From assembly GCA_963933115.1 (NCBI GenBank), contig CAWVSL010000026.1, positions 1-39,422 of the forward strand: a stretch of 39,422 bases of DNA. The letters run 5' to 3'. This DNA is from JALJPB01 sp963933115. GTDB lineage: Bacteria; Pseudomonadota; Gammaproteobacteria; Enterobacterales; Alteromonadaceae. Position 1 is the stretch's first letter. Each line of letters opens with the position of its first letter. The notes under the pieces were generated by a model. The model was not told where the DNA came from, made no database searches, and saw only the letters and a list, made by a program, of their open reading frames with translations. The position numbers were made by a program, and so were the translations under genes. Of this stretch, positions 8,590 to 16,496 are shown piece after piece.

Positions 8590-8922
8590 GATTAATCCTC
8601 TAACAACAGTTCTTATTTATATTATGCGAACTTAAAGTAATTATAATCATCTCTAAATCAGGTCTTGATTTATTAAAAAAACATGAACTGGCAGTGATAA
8701 TAATTGTTAATATTTTGTTATCTACCACCCTAATTTATCCTATTTAAATCTGTAACGACAACAGTAATATTAAAAAACGTAATAAAAATAAGTTTAAGTT
8801 AAAATAAATGAGATAAATCAAAAATTTTGATGAGAATATAGTTAAAAATACTGCTACTAATAGGCTATTTTGTCGAACTATTGGTATAATTAAGATAGAA
8901 AGTTGACTAAAAGAAGTTAAAA
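8590..8922. other. Divergent promoter region
   Basis: This 333-bp AT-rich gap lies between the protease (minus) and the DUF2947 gene (plus). It must carry both promoters. The plus-strand extended -10 element is listed separately. I could not pick out a convincing protease promoter. Confidence 0.5.
8882..8890 (+). promoter_or_regulatory. Extended -10 promoter of the DUF2947-rlmF unit
   Basis: TGGTATAAT is an extended -10 element (TGn plus a perfect TATAAT) 32 bp before the ATG at 8923. No good -35 box is present at the right distance, which extended -10 promoters tolerate. The start of transcription would be near 8897. Confidence 0.45.
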
Positions 8923-9396
8923 ATGAGCTATATACCCATTGAACAATTAAAAAATGCTTGGATCTTTAGGCATAAAAGCTTACCGATTAGTGGAAATGAT
9001 CTAAATAAAATTAAGCCAATGTCAGAAACTAGAGCAAATATAGTGTGGGACACTTTTATTAGTAAACAAGTTGATCACCCCGACTTTTTCAAAAAAGGCG
9101 ATTGGCCATTTGATAAAAGTTCATGGTTAGAACAGGGGAAATGGGAAACTATCTGGGATAGTGAAGAGGAAAACTTACCAGAATTAATTATTGAACATTT
9201 GCTCTGGGATAATAATACAGTGGTCTACTTTTGTAGTGGCCGTAATAAAGTTATAGAAACTACTTGGCTTGTTTTTAAACGCTGTTGGAAGAACTTCTTG
9301 TTTATCGATGATGGTCCACTATTGATTGGCAAAAAACGTAAAGAAACAGTGCAATTTAATGCCAACGGTTTATTTAAAACAGGCCTGATGAAGTAA
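8923..9396 (+). CDS. DUF2947 family protein
   Basis: A 157-aa soluble protein that I match, from memory of its wording (YIPIEQLKNAWIFRHKSLP; KPMSETRANIVWD), to DUF2947, a family of unknown function in marine gammaproteobacteria. It is rich in Trp and charged residues. It has no signal peptide, membrane segment or obvious catalytic motif. The stop codon touches the rlmF start, so the two are translated as a unit. That hints at a link to ribosome modification or simply shared expression. Confidence 0.65.
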   Translation: MSYIPIEQLKNAWIFRHKSLPISGNDLNKIKPMSETRANIVWDTFISKQVDHPDFFKKGDWPFDKSSWLEQGKWETIWDSEEENLPELIIEHLLWDNNTVVYFCSGRNKVIETTWLVFKRCWKNFLFIDDGPLLIGKKRKETVQFNANGLFKTGLMK

Positions 9397-10347
9397 ATGA
9401 CAACGACTTTTCATCGCAATAATCGTCATAAAAATGGCTATGACTTTGAACGTTTGTGCTTAGCTCATCCGATACTCAAGCAATTTATTATCCCAAACAA
9501 GTATACCCAACAACCAACCATTGACTTTAGTCATAATGACGCCGTCGTTGCCCTGAATTGTGCGTTATTGAAATCTGACTATCAAATAACAGAGTGGAAA
9601 ATCCCTTCAGGGCATTTATGCCCCCCAATCCCGGGGAGAGTGGACTACATTCATTACCTTGCTGATTTACTTAGAGATAATACAGATAGTACAGACAATC
9701 TCACAGTAACACGTAACCACAAAGCATCTACAGTGTCTTTAAAAACTGTTTGTGTATTAGATATAGGAACAGGAGCGAGTTGTATATACCCTATATTAGG
9801 TCAAAGGGAATATGGCTGGCGCTTTATTGCTACCGATATTGATCCTAGTTCAATACAAGCGGCAAAAAACACAATTGACTTAAACGAAGGCTTGAGATCT
9901 TCGATTGAGTGTCGATTACAAAAAGAGCCTAATAATATCTTTAAGGGAATAATTGAGCCTACTGACTTCTATCAGTTAACTATGTGTAATCCGCCGTTCC
10001 ATAAATCATTAAAAGACGCACTGGATGGGAACCAAAGGAAATGGAAAAACCTTAATAAGGATTCTAAGAAAAATAAAGATACATTAAATTTTGGCGGACA
10101 AAAAGCAGAACTGTGGTGTGATGGTGGTGAGCTCGCTTTTATCAAAAAAATGATTAAGGAAAGCAAAAATTATTCCCAACAAGTTTTATGGTTTACTTGT
10201 TTAGTTTCTCAAAAAGACAATTTAAGAGCCATTAAATTTTCGCTAAAAAAGCTAAAAGTAACTGAAATTAAAGTGATTAAAATGGCTCAAGGTCAGAAAA
10301 TTAGTCGCTTTATTGCTTGGACATTTCAACCAAACAACATTAATTAA
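9397..10347 (+). CDS. rlmF: 23S rRNA (adenine-1618 N6) methyltransferase RlmF
   Basis: A 316-aa S-adenosylmethionine-dependent enzyme that methylates A1618 of 23S rRNA. The SAM-binding motif is LDIGTGAS near residues 121-128, followed by ATDIDP (145-150). The catalytic N6-adenine motif is NPPF at 198-201 (CNPPFHKSL). The N-terminal HRNNRHKNGYDFERL and the PPIPGRVDYIHYLADLL segment are hallmarks of RlmF (YbiN). Length is close to the E. coli protein. The ATG directly abuts the TAA of the DUF2947 gene, so translation is probably coupled. The lipoprotein cyclophilin follows after 10 bp. Confidence 0.95.
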   Translation: MTTTFHRNNRHKNGYDFERLCLAHPILKQFIIPNKYTQQPTIDFSHNDAVVALNCALLKSDYQITEWKIPSGHLCPPIPGRVDYIHYLADLLRDNTDSTDNLTVTRNHKASTVSLKTVCVLDIGTGASCIYPILGQREYGWRFIATDIDPSSIQAAKNTIDLNEGLRSSIECRLQKEPNNIFKGIIEPTDFYQLTMCNPPFHKSLKDALDGNQRKWKNLNKDSKKNKDTLNFGGQKAELWCDGGELAFIKKMIKESKNYSQQVLWFTCLVSQKDNLRAIKFSLKKLKVTEIKVIKMAQGQKISRFIAWTFQPNNIN

Positions 10348-10357
10348 TGGATAAATT

Positions 10358-11041
10358 ATGTTCAGACGATCAACTAAAGCCCTCGTTATAGTATTAACTT
10401 TATCTTTAACGGCCTGTTTTTGGCCAGACCAAGCAATAAAAAATACAGAGAATTTCATTATTGGCCAGAAGATAGATAAAGCTAACAAGCATTGGAAAAC
10501 CCAATTACCTAAACCAGAACTATTAAAATTTAGTGAGGATAAAGTCTATTATTGGGATCTACAAACAAGTCAAGGTGAGTTAACTATTGAACTTTATGAT
10601 GATGTTGCCCCCATGCATGTCACTAGTACGATTTATTTGACCCAGTTGGGTTTCTATAACAACCTAACCTTTCATCGGGTAATTCCTGGCTTTATGGCGC
10701 AAGGTGGTGACCCCATAGGTAATGGTACTGGAAACCCGGGGTATAAATATCAAGGTGAATTTGAGATTAACACTGGGCATAGTAAAGCCGGCGTTCTAAG
10801 TATGGCAAATTCTGGCCCTAATACTGATGGCAGCCAGTTTTTTATTACGTTCAAAGCCACCCCTTTTTTGAATAATCGTCATACCGTATTTGGTCAAGTC
10901 ATAGGTGGCTTAGATGACACATTAAAGAAAATAGAAAAACTAGGTCAGCGCAATGGAAAAACAGCAGAAGTAATAAAGATTATTACCGCTACAATAAGAG
11001 TAGAAGATAAAACCACTCAAATTAAGAAGCTGAGCCCTTGA
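10358..11041 (+). CDS. Cyclophilin-type peptidyl-prolyl isomerase, lipoprotein
   Basis: A 227-aa cis-trans prolyl isomerase. It starts with a lipoprotein signal peptide ending in LSLTAC (lipid-modified Cys20). A linker of about 45 residues precedes a compact bacterial cyclophilin domain (about 65-215), seen in FHRVIPGFMAQGGDP, GTGNPGYKYQGEF, SMANSGPNTDGSQFFIT and HTVFGQV. The active-site Arg is in FHRV. It should fold proteins in the periplasm while anchored to a membrane. Residue 21 is Phe rather than Asp, so outer-membrane sorting by Lol is plausible. It is probably the third gene of the DUF2947-rlmF unit, 10 bp behind rlmF, with GGATAA as ribosome site. Confidence 0.9.
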   Translation: MFRRSTKALVIVLTLSLTACFWPDQAIKNTENFIIGQKIDKANKHWKTQLPKPELLKFSEDKVYYWDLQTSQGELTIELYDDVAPMHVTSTIYLTQLGFYNNLTFHRVIPGFMAQGGDPIGNGTGNPGYKYQGEFEINTGHSKAGVLSMANSGPNTDGSQFFITFKATPFLNNRHTVFGQVIGGLDDTLKKIEKLGQRNGKTAEVIKIITATIRVEDKTTQIKKLSP

Positions 11042-11844
11042 GCACTAATCAAAAGTATTAGTGTCAATTAAAGGCACTTTGGGTAGGCCTAAACTTACCC
11101 GGGGGTTTATTACAATTTAATTTAAGTTAGAAGCAATTTAATTAAATTGCATATTCAATGGCGAACCTTAGTGAGTGTTCTTTGCCGCCTGAAATGATAC
11201 CTATTATAAATACTCCCTCTCATTTCTATATTTTTACCTAAACGATGAATACCGATAAATGGGGGACCAATACCGAATAACTCTCCCCGATATACTTTAT
11301 TAGGAGACTAAAGCTCTGGTATTCAACAATAGCGTTAATCTTAATGTAAACTTTGTTTCAATTTTATTATCTATTATTCACCACATTCATAGAGTAAAAC
11401 ATAGAAAAGGTTAACGCGTCTAAACGACTTTTTTTAACGAATAAACCACCAGAAACCTCCTGTTATTTACTTTAGGGTGTTTCTCGGTCTCCATCTGATA
11501 CGCACGAATCAATCAAATATTAATCGGGTTAAGTTAATATCTAACACCCTTAAAATTTATAAGCGTCTAGAGAGAAATCGTCGACTCACCACGATCACTG
11601 ACATTATAAAATTATAACCTTATATTTTAGAAACTGATTGGCCATAAGCTTTATGCTCGGTCAATAAAGTATGGTGATAAGCAAACCTTGGGTGTATTTA
11701 AATTTTTATTAGTGGTCATTTAATTACTCTAAAGGCTAATTACTCTTACTTACATTTGTTTAAAATACTCAACTACAGACAACATGGCCTTTTTAATAAA
11801 TATAATCCTCAAATATATGTAAATTAAGTTGATTCTTTAATCAC
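11042..11844. other. 800-bp gene-free stretch
   Basis: I find no supported gene in this stretch. It begins with a 7-bp hairpin (CACTAAT 11043-11049 with ATTAGTG 11057-11063), without a T-run, just past the cyclophilin stop. It also contains an 18-bp perfect palindrome (11133-11150). Its middle (11200-11600) is less AT-rich than usual gaps here, so a decayed gene or a non-coding RNA is possible, but nothing I can name. Confidence 0.45.
11133..11150. repeat. 18-bp perfect palindrome
   Basis: GCAATTTAATTAAATTGC is a perfect palindrome about 90 bp past the cyclophilin gene. Symmetry suggests a dimeric regulator site, but AT-rich DNA makes such sites by chance more often than balanced DNA does. 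Confidence 0.5.
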
Positions 11845-11855
11845 ATAGGTATACT
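11829..11855 (+). promoter_or_regulatory. Candidate sulA promoter
   Basis: TTGATT (11829-11834) and TATACT (11850-11855) are spaced by 15 bp, slightly short. The -10 box runs into the LexA site, so LexA binding would block RNA polymerase. This matches how SOS promoters usually work. Confidence 0.4.
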
Positions 11856-11878
11856 GTACGCCTATACAGTATACCTAT
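11845..11878. promoter_or_regulatory. LexA (SOS) box in a 34-bp palindrome
   Basis: CTGT at 11854-11857 and ACAG at 11866-11869 are separated by exactly 8 bp, the classic gammaproteobacterial LexA operator, with the favoured outer bases TA and TA. The symmetry extends much further: ATAGGTATACTGTA and TACAGTATACCTAT are perfect 14-bp arms around a 6-bp centre. It lies 38 bp before the sulA start, over the likely -10 region. Strong LexA binding is expected. Confidence 0.85.
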
Positions 11879-11902
11879 AGATAAACAAACAGATACATAA
11901 GT

Positions 11903-11907
11903 AAGGA
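11903..11907 (+). promoter_or_regulatory. Shine-Dalgarno choosing the second sulA ATG
   Basis: AAGGA ends on the first base of an upstream in-frame ATG (11907) and is 8 nt before the next ATG (11916). Normal spacing therefore favours 11916 as the start. Confidence 0.6.
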
Positions 11908-11915
11908 TGAAGAAC

Positions 11916-12344
11916 ATGGCCGCAATCAATAAAGAAAATATTAAGACCTTAAGCTTAAGCCCTCTAGTTATGGATAATAGCCAACCTTGGTTTAATATTA
12001 AAAACATTGCTAGTATCAATCAAATCCCCACAATCTATGACACTGTTTGTCGACAACACCAGCATAAAAAGAAGTGGATTCTGATGATAAATCCTGAAGA
12101 TGAGATGTTAGAAAATTTAGCTAATATTGAAAACATCGATACCACAAAAATTTTACGCGTCAGTATAAAAGATAATACTTTTAGCTTAAAAAGTATCAAA
12201 AACATATTAACTCAAGGTAATTGTTCAGCAGTCATACTTTCAGATACTCATCTTAAAGTTGACGAAATATCCGAGCTGAGTAATTGTGCTAGACAAGGTA
12301 AAACTCAGTGTATTGTTTTGAACACAGCCATTACCTTGCACTAA
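11916..12344 (+). CDS. sulA: SulA-like SOS cell division inhibitor
   Basis: A protein of about 142 aa that should bind FtsZ and stop septation while DNA is damaged. The core aligns by eye with E. coli SulA. KKWILMINPEDEM matches its SRWQLWLTPQQKL, TKILRVS matches TKVMQIS, and SLKSIKNILTQGNCSAVI matches ESMVRALRTGNYSVVI; LSNCARQGKTQCIVLN follows the same pattern. The E. coli-like C-terminal tail that exposes SulA to Lon is short here. I chose ATG 11916 over 11907 because AAGGA sits 8 nt before it. The perfect LexA box upstream independently supports the call. There is no lexA next to it within the window. ychJ follows 49 bp later and might be co-transcribed. Confidence 0.88.
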   Translation: MAAINKENIKTLSLSPLVMDNSQPWFNIKNIASINQIPTIYDTVCRQHQHKKKWILMINPEDEMLENLANIENIDTTKILRVSIKDNTFSLKSIKNILTQGNCSAVILSDTHLKVDEISELSNCARQGKTQCIVLNTAITLH

Positions 12345-12393
12345 GAAAATCAAGTTGTGATAAAATATTCAAAATGATTAAAGAAATAGTTTT

Positions 12394-12936
12394 ATGTTTT
12401 GTCACTGTGGTTCAAATGAGCAATTAGAAAGCTGTTGCCTAGCAATAATAAAGGCTGAAAGACAGGCCCAATCACCCGAGCAACTAATGAGGTCTCGTTT
12501 TAGTGCTTATGTGATGAAAGATGCCCAATATATCTTTGATAGCTACTCACAAAAGGTCCAAAAGTCTCAGTCAATAAGTGATATAAAAATTTGGGCTAAT
12601 ACTTGTCAGTTTATAGAGCTGGTAATTCATCACATGTCCCCATTTAATGATGACAATTCAAAGCTGCAGTCTGCTACACCTACTGTTGAGTTTACAGTAC
12701 ATTATTTGATCACAAATAAATTGTATAAAATGTCTGAAAAGTCTCGTTTTATTAAAGAACCTTTAACGATATCAAATGATACAAATGACGGCTCTCATTG
12801 GGTATACCTTGATGGTGATGTTTATCAACAGATAGAAGTTGGAATAATTAAACGGAACGACTTATGCCCATGTGCTGTAAATAAAGCTAAAAAAAACGCA
12901 CAAAAATTTAAGAAATGTTGTGGAAAATCATATTAA
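12394..12936 (+). CDS. ychJ: YchJ-family protein with SEC-C motifs
   Basis: A 180-aa protein of the YchJ family, of unknown function. An N-terminal SEC-C-like metal motif (CHCGSNEQLESCC, residues 3-15) and a second at the C-terminus (LCPCAVNK...KCCGKSY) should each bind zinc. Between them lies the NTF2-like YchJ domain, with the signature SPEQLMRSRFSAYVMKDAQYIFDSY at about 27-51. SEC-C motifs occur in SecA, where they bind zinc and contact SecB, but no such role is shown for YchJ. It is longer than the E. coli protein (about 152 aa). It lies 49 bp behind sulA on the same strand, so SOS read-through is possible. Confidence 0.85.
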   Translation: MFCHCGSNEQLESCCLAIIKAERQAQSPEQLMRSRFSAYVMKDAQYIFDSYSQKVQKSQSISDIKIWANTCQFIELVIHHMSPFNDDNSKLQSATPTVEFTVHYLITNKLYKMSEKSRFIKEPLTISNDTNDGSHWVYLDGDVYQQIEVGIIKRNDLCPCAVNKAKKNAQKFKKCCGKSY

Positions 12937-12977
12937 GTAGACTATTTAAGGCAGACTACCTTTAGCGAATGGTTAAA

Positions 12978-13493
12978 TTAGACATTAAACGGAGATTCAT
13001 GTGCCACAGAAGTCTCTATAGCATCTAACCAAACGTTTGTATTGAAACCTAACTTATCCCTTACCACATTGTCTGCATGCTTTATTTGACAATGTATTGA
13101 TGTATTACTGATCACATCACTTGAGATGTATTTATTATTATCACGAAATGCGATTGGCTGAGGTTTTAAGGCATTCTCAAGGTTAATGCTTAATAATTGA
13201 TGATTGACAATCATTTGTGCTTGGTTAAAACACGCTAATTTATGAGGTACTTTAATTGAAAGAGAGGCTTTCTCGGGGAGATCAAATTCTTTTCTCAATT
13301 GTTGTTCACTAACCTGAAGGCTGCTTGATTCGATATCAGGTAGCTTAAATTGACTATGCTCACTCACATCTTCTATTAGCATAGCCATCATGAGTGAAAA
13401 GTCAGATCGTCGTTCACTATGAATACACTCGCCAAGTTTTTCAGCTAACTGTAAATCATTAATCGGAAGGTTATTATTGAGATCAATTTTCAC
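12978..13493 (-). CDS. Conserved protein of unknown function (VC2046/SO_2500-like)
   Basis: A 171-aa soluble protein. Its layout (SERRSDFSLMMAML near 28-41, LGFNTNVWLDAIE near the C-terminus) reminds me of the VC2046/SO_2500 family of marine gammaproteobacteria, whose function is unknown. That family link is from memory and is not certain. There are no catalytic motifs, signal peptide or membrane segments. It is convergent with ychJ (41-bp gap) and has a long upstream gap that carries a large nested hairpin. Confidence 0.6.
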   Translation of the reverse strand: MKIDLNNNLPINDLQLAEKLGECIHSERRSDFSLMMAMLIEDVSEHSQFKLPDIESSSLQVSEQQLRKEFDLPEKASLSIKVPHKLACFNQAQMIVNHQLLSINLENALKPQPIAFRDNNKYISSDVISNTSIHCQIKHADNVVRDKLGFNTNVWLDAIETSVAHESPFNV

Positions 13494-13835
13494 TAGATAA
13501 CGCTCATATTTGTATATATGAGCTGTATCGGCAAAATTTATTAAAACTGAACAGTTATTATCTTAATAACTGTTGTTGATAATAACGATACAGCACAAAA
13601 TACATAAAAACATACCCGTTTGTCTCCATCATAATTAACCCAGCTTAAAGTACTAAATAAATAAATTAATGGAGTAGATACTTTTCAAACTTTATATATT
13701 GGTAAAATAATGGCTACGTTTAAGTGAAACGCCCTCAATCGAAAATAATTATAGTTAACTCAATGAGTTTTACTCTACTCGACTAGACTTTTCTGCTAGC
13801 ATTTGTACAAATTCACTCAAGAAATATAGTCTTAA
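13494..13835. other. Divergent intergenic region with a large hairpin
   Basis: This 342-bp gap lies between two divergent genes, the unknown protein (minus) and xthA (plus). Its left half holds the nested inverted repeat at 13522-13594. The right half is plain AT-rich sequence; I could not choose a firm promoter for xthA. Confidence 0.5.
13522..13594. repeat. Nested 73-nt hairpin element
   Basis: Three inverted repeats are stacked in order: outer GCTGTATCG (13522-13530) with CGATACAGC (13586-13594); middle TTATTA (13538-13543) with TAATAA (13580-13585); inner AACAGTTATTA (13550-13560) with TAATAACTGTT (13564-13574) around a TCT loop. Together they give 26 base pairs with small internal loops. 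It starts 28 bp upstream of the minus-strand gene. It could be a structured leader, a small RNA or a miniature repeat element. Confidence 0.65.
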
Positions 13836-14642
13836 ATGAAAATCATCTCTTTTAATATAAATGGATTACGTGCGCGCCTTCATCAATTACAAGCCATTAT
13901 TGATAAACATCAACCAGATATCATTGGGCTGCAAGAAATAAAAGTTCATAATGACGCTTTTCCAATAGAAGATGTTGAAGCGATGGGTTACAAGGTTTAC
14001 TTTCATGGCCAAAAAGCGCATTACGGTGTTGCAATGTTATGTAAGAAAGAAGCCGACCATGTACAAATGGGCTTTCCAAGTGATGATGATGAAGCTCAAA
14101 AGCGGATGATTATGGTAACGACGACAAATGATCAGGGTGAAAAAGTTACGGTATTAAATGGTTATTTTCCACAAGGAGAGAGTATACATCATGAAGTTAA
14201 GTACCCTTACAAACGTCAGTTTTATCTAGACTTGATGAAATATCTAGATGATAACCATAGCCGAGATGAAAATATTATTATCATGGGCGACATTAATATT
14301 TCTTCAATTGATTTAGATATTGGTATCGGTGAACCCAATAAAAAACGTTGGCTACAAACAGGTAAATGTAGTTTTCAACCAGAAGAACGTCAATGGTTAA
14401 AGACTTTAATAGACTGGGGTTTTACTGACACCTTCAGAGCAGAATACCCTGATGTCAATGATAAGTTTTCTTGGTTTGACTATCGTTCAAAAGGTTTTTT
14501 AGACAACCGTGGCTTAAGAATTGATGTTGTTTTAGCGAGTTCCTCAATGGCTAAGAATTGTGTCGAGACAGGTATTGATTACGAATTGCGTGGTATAGAA
14601 AAACCGTCAGATCATGCCCCTATTTGGTCTACATTTAAATAA
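13836..14642 (+). CDS. xthA: Exodeoxyribonuclease III
   Basis: A 268-aa AP endonuclease and 3'-5' exonuclease that repairs abasic sites and damaged 3' ends. It has the standard ExoIII active site: N7 (SFNINGLRAR), E34 (GLQEIK), D152 and N154 (MGDINIS), D230 (LRIDVVLAS), and D259/H260 (KPSDHAPI). Length equals that of the E. coli enzyme. The stop TAA overlaps the ATG of rlmA by one base, so the two are co-translated. No strong ribosome site is visible before the ATG. Confidence 0.96.
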   Translation: MKIISFNINGLRARLHQLQAIIDKHQPDIIGLQEIKVHNDAFPIEDVEAMGYKVYFHGQKAHYGVAMLCKKEADHVQMGFPSDDDEAQKRMIMVTTTNDQGEKVTVLNGYFPQGESIHHEVKYPYKRQFYLDLMKYLDDNHSRDENIIIMGDINISSIDLDIGIGEPNKKRWLQTGKCSFQPEERQWLKTLIDWGFTDTFRAEYPDVNDKFSWFDYRSKGFLDNRGLRIDVVLASSSMAKNCVETGIDYELRGIEKPSDHAPIWSTFK

Positions 14643-15484
14643 TGACAATGTCGCTAAACTCGAAAAGCCCATTGGCCAATTATCAATGCCCACTCTGTCA
14701 GCAATTATTGATTTTTACTGACAACAGTTATCGATGTGATAACAACCATAGTTTTGATCAAGCAAAAGAAGGTTACGTTAATTTATTACCGGTACAACAT
14801 AAGCATTCAAGAGATCCCGGTGATAATAAAGAAATGGTAAAAGCGCGGCGATCATTTTTAGATTTAGGTTTTTATCAACCGCTGGTTAAAGCGATTACCA
14901 ACCTACAGATAAAATACAGTTCAACGAACGCCATTATATTAGATGCAGGTTGTGGTGAAGGTTTCTATACTCATCAGCATAAACTCGCGACAAACCAAGT
15001 CTATGGTGTTGATATAGCTAAAACGGCTGTGAAAATTGCAGCTAAACGCTACAAATGCTGTTCTTTTAGTGTTGGTACCTTGTCCAACTTACCTTTTCAA
15101 GATGAATTTTTTGATTGGGTCTATTCTATTTATGCACCGATTCTTGAAGATGAATTTAGTCGAGTAATTAAAGACCAAGGTTACTTATTAACAGTGACAC
15201 CCGCTCAGAATCATTTATTTGAGCTCAAATCGTTAATCTATAGACAAGCGAATAAACATGATGTCAGTAAGACTCCAATTAAACAGTTGAAATTAATTGA
15301 AGAGATAAACCTTAATTATCAAATGAATTTTGATAATGGACAGGATGTCATTAATTTATTAGCCATGACTCCTTTCGCCTTTAAAACTTCAGAGGATCTT
15401 TTACAAGCGTTAAAGGCTCAAACTTCATTTAACTGTCAAGCAGACTTTATGATACGTTTATATCAAAAAACTTCATTAACTTAA
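14642..15484 (+). CDS. rlmA: 23S rRNA (guanine-745 N1) methyltransferase RlmA
   Basis: A 280-aa enzyme that methylates G745 of 23S rRNA. An N-terminal zinc finger is formed by C16, C19, C32 and H36 (YQCPLCQ, YRCDNNHSF). It is followed by the family signature GYVNLLPVQHKHSRDPGDNK at about 44-63. The SAM-binding motif is LDAGCGEGFY near residue 100. It overlaps xthA by one base; an in-frame ATG two codons on is an alternative start. Its end is five bases from the end of the convergent yfbV gene, with no room for a separate terminator. Confidence 0.93.
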   Translation: MTMSLNSKSPLANYQCPLCQQLLIFTDNSYRCDNNHSFDQAKEGYVNLLPVQHKHSRDPGDNKEMVKARRSFLDLGFYQPLVKAITNLQIKYSSTNAIILDAGCGEGFYTHQHKLATNQVYGVDIAKTAVKIAAKRYKCCSFSVGTLSNLPFQDEFFDWVYSIYAPILEDEFSRVIKDQGYLLTVTPAQNHLFELKSLIYRQANKHDVSKTPIKQLKLIEEINLNYQMNFDNGQDVINLLAMTPFAFKTSEDLLQALKAQTSFNCQADFMIRLYQKTSLT

Positions 15485-15489
15485 GTAGT

Positions 15490-15912
15490 TTATAGGTGAG
15501 AATAATTTTTATAAGAAATATTTAATAACTGGGCTAAATCTAGATAGCGAGGCCTGTGAACCAATAACTTAATATTGCCGCCCTGCTCATTAATTTTTGC
15601 TACACCTTCTTTATACCAAGATGATAATGAAGGTGGTAAATGTTTATCTGCCTTTAATCCAAGCATTACCAAAGCTTGCAATGGCATACTTAAAATAAAT
15701 ATACCGTATGTTAGTGCTTGAGGTAAAATAGCAATCGAGCCAAAGTAGAGCTGACCTATAATACTTAATAAAGCGAGACTAGGAAAATAGCGATAAACGA
15801 ATCGACTTACTTGAATAACACGATAATCTTCAAAATAAACGCTAAACTCGGACTTTTCTGGCCAAAGTTTCATATATTTTTGACCTAACTGTACTACTTC
15901 AAAGATATTCAT
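15490..15912 (-). CDS. yfbV: UPF0208 membrane protein YfbV
   Basis: A protein of about 140 aa with two membrane helices (about residues 43-65 and 67-86). It matches E. coli YfbV, which helps insulate the Ter macrodomain of the chromosome. Matching stretches are LGQKYMKLWPEK, DYRVIQVSRFVYRYFPSLA, LSMPLQALVMLGLKA and LPPSLSSWYKEG. I prefer the ATG at 15912 to the one at 15918, because AAGG lies at normal distance from the former and only about 3 nt from the latter. It is convergent with rlmA at a five-base gap. Confidence 0.9.
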   Translation of the reverse strand: MNIFEVVQLGQKYMKLWPEKSEFSVYFEDYRVIQVSRFVYRYFPSLALLSIIGQLYFGSIAILPQALTYGIFILSMPLQALVMLGLKADKHLPPSLSSWYKEGVAKINEQGGNIKLLVHRPRYLDLAQLLNISYKNYSHL

Positions 15913-16098
15913 ACTCATAGGCCTTCATTATTTGTTACCAACACAATCTACCTTATTTCCTAACGATAGCATAATTTCACCTAAAGTTTTTAATGACTAA
16001 GTAAAATAACTTGACCTTTATTGTAACGAAAAATCAGCTAATGATGAAATAACAATCGCGTTGAGGTGAAAATGAATTTTTCAAGCCAATGAGACCTT

Positions 16099-16119
16099 CT
16101 ATGATTAACGTAATCATAG
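16099..16119. repeat. 21-bp palindrome, possible operator
   Basis: CTATGATTA and TAATCATAG are perfect 9-bp arms around ACG. It lies about 190 bp upstream of the yfbV start and 380 bp before the ACT-protein gene. It resembles a dimeric regulator site; the regulator is unknown. Confidence 0.45.
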
Positions 16120-16153
16120 ATCGATTAGTCTTTAGTATACAAAGGTAAAATCG

Positions 16154-16220
16154 ACACGATTAAAAAATGCAGCTTATTAACAAATCAACAGATTCGTTGA
16201 ACCCTTTAGTTTAATCGTGT
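16154..16220. repeat. Long-loop inverted repeat
   Basis: ACACGATTAAA (16154-16164) pairs perfectly with TTTAATCGTGT (16210-16220), followed by TTTT. A small inner hairpin (TCAAC / GTTGA) sits in the loop. On the plus strand this looks like a folded RNA of about 70 nt with a short U-tail. The tail is too short for a confident terminator. Confidence 0.35.
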
Positions 16221-16324
16221 TTTTGGTGATAACTGCTACTATTAATTAAAATCATTCAAAAAACGAACGGGTCATTTTTAAATAACAATAACAGTCACTT
16301 AACTAAGTATATACAATTTATACA

Positions 16325-16357
16325 CAATGATACACACAGTTTATGTGGATATCATTG
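16325..16357. repeat. Hairpin upstream of the dapE operon
   Basis: CAATGATA (16325-16332) pairs with TATCATTG (16350-16357). CACA/TGTG inside extends the stem after a 2-nt bulge. It is 140 bp before the first gene of the operon and could be a protein site or a leader structure. Confidence 0.35.
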
Positions 16358-16496
16358 ATTATGGTAGTCTGTACAAAACTACAATACCGAAGTTAACATC
16401 ATGTATTATTTGGCTATATTTTATAGCAAGCATTTATAGAGTTAAAAGTAAAATATAGGTATAGTAATGAAAACAAGTTTAAAGTATGTGTGACAT

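Larger units (their letters stand above)
15913..16496. other. 584-bp gap with several palindromes
   Basis: No gene is supported here. The region holds a 21-bp palindrome (16099-16119), an 11-bp inverted repeat with a 45-nt loop (16154-16220) and a hairpin at 16325-16357. It must carry the promoter of the dapE operon and that of yfbV. A small structured RNA is possible but unproven. Confidence 0.5.

Noticed and set aside
13522..13594. Integron attC site
   Set aside because: It is folded, but the conserved attC core ends and a cassette context are absent.
16369..16384. Possible second LexA box (CTGT-N8-ACAA)
   Set aside because: The last base differs from ACAG and the outer flanks do not match; it also lies before the dapE operon, which has no known SOS role.
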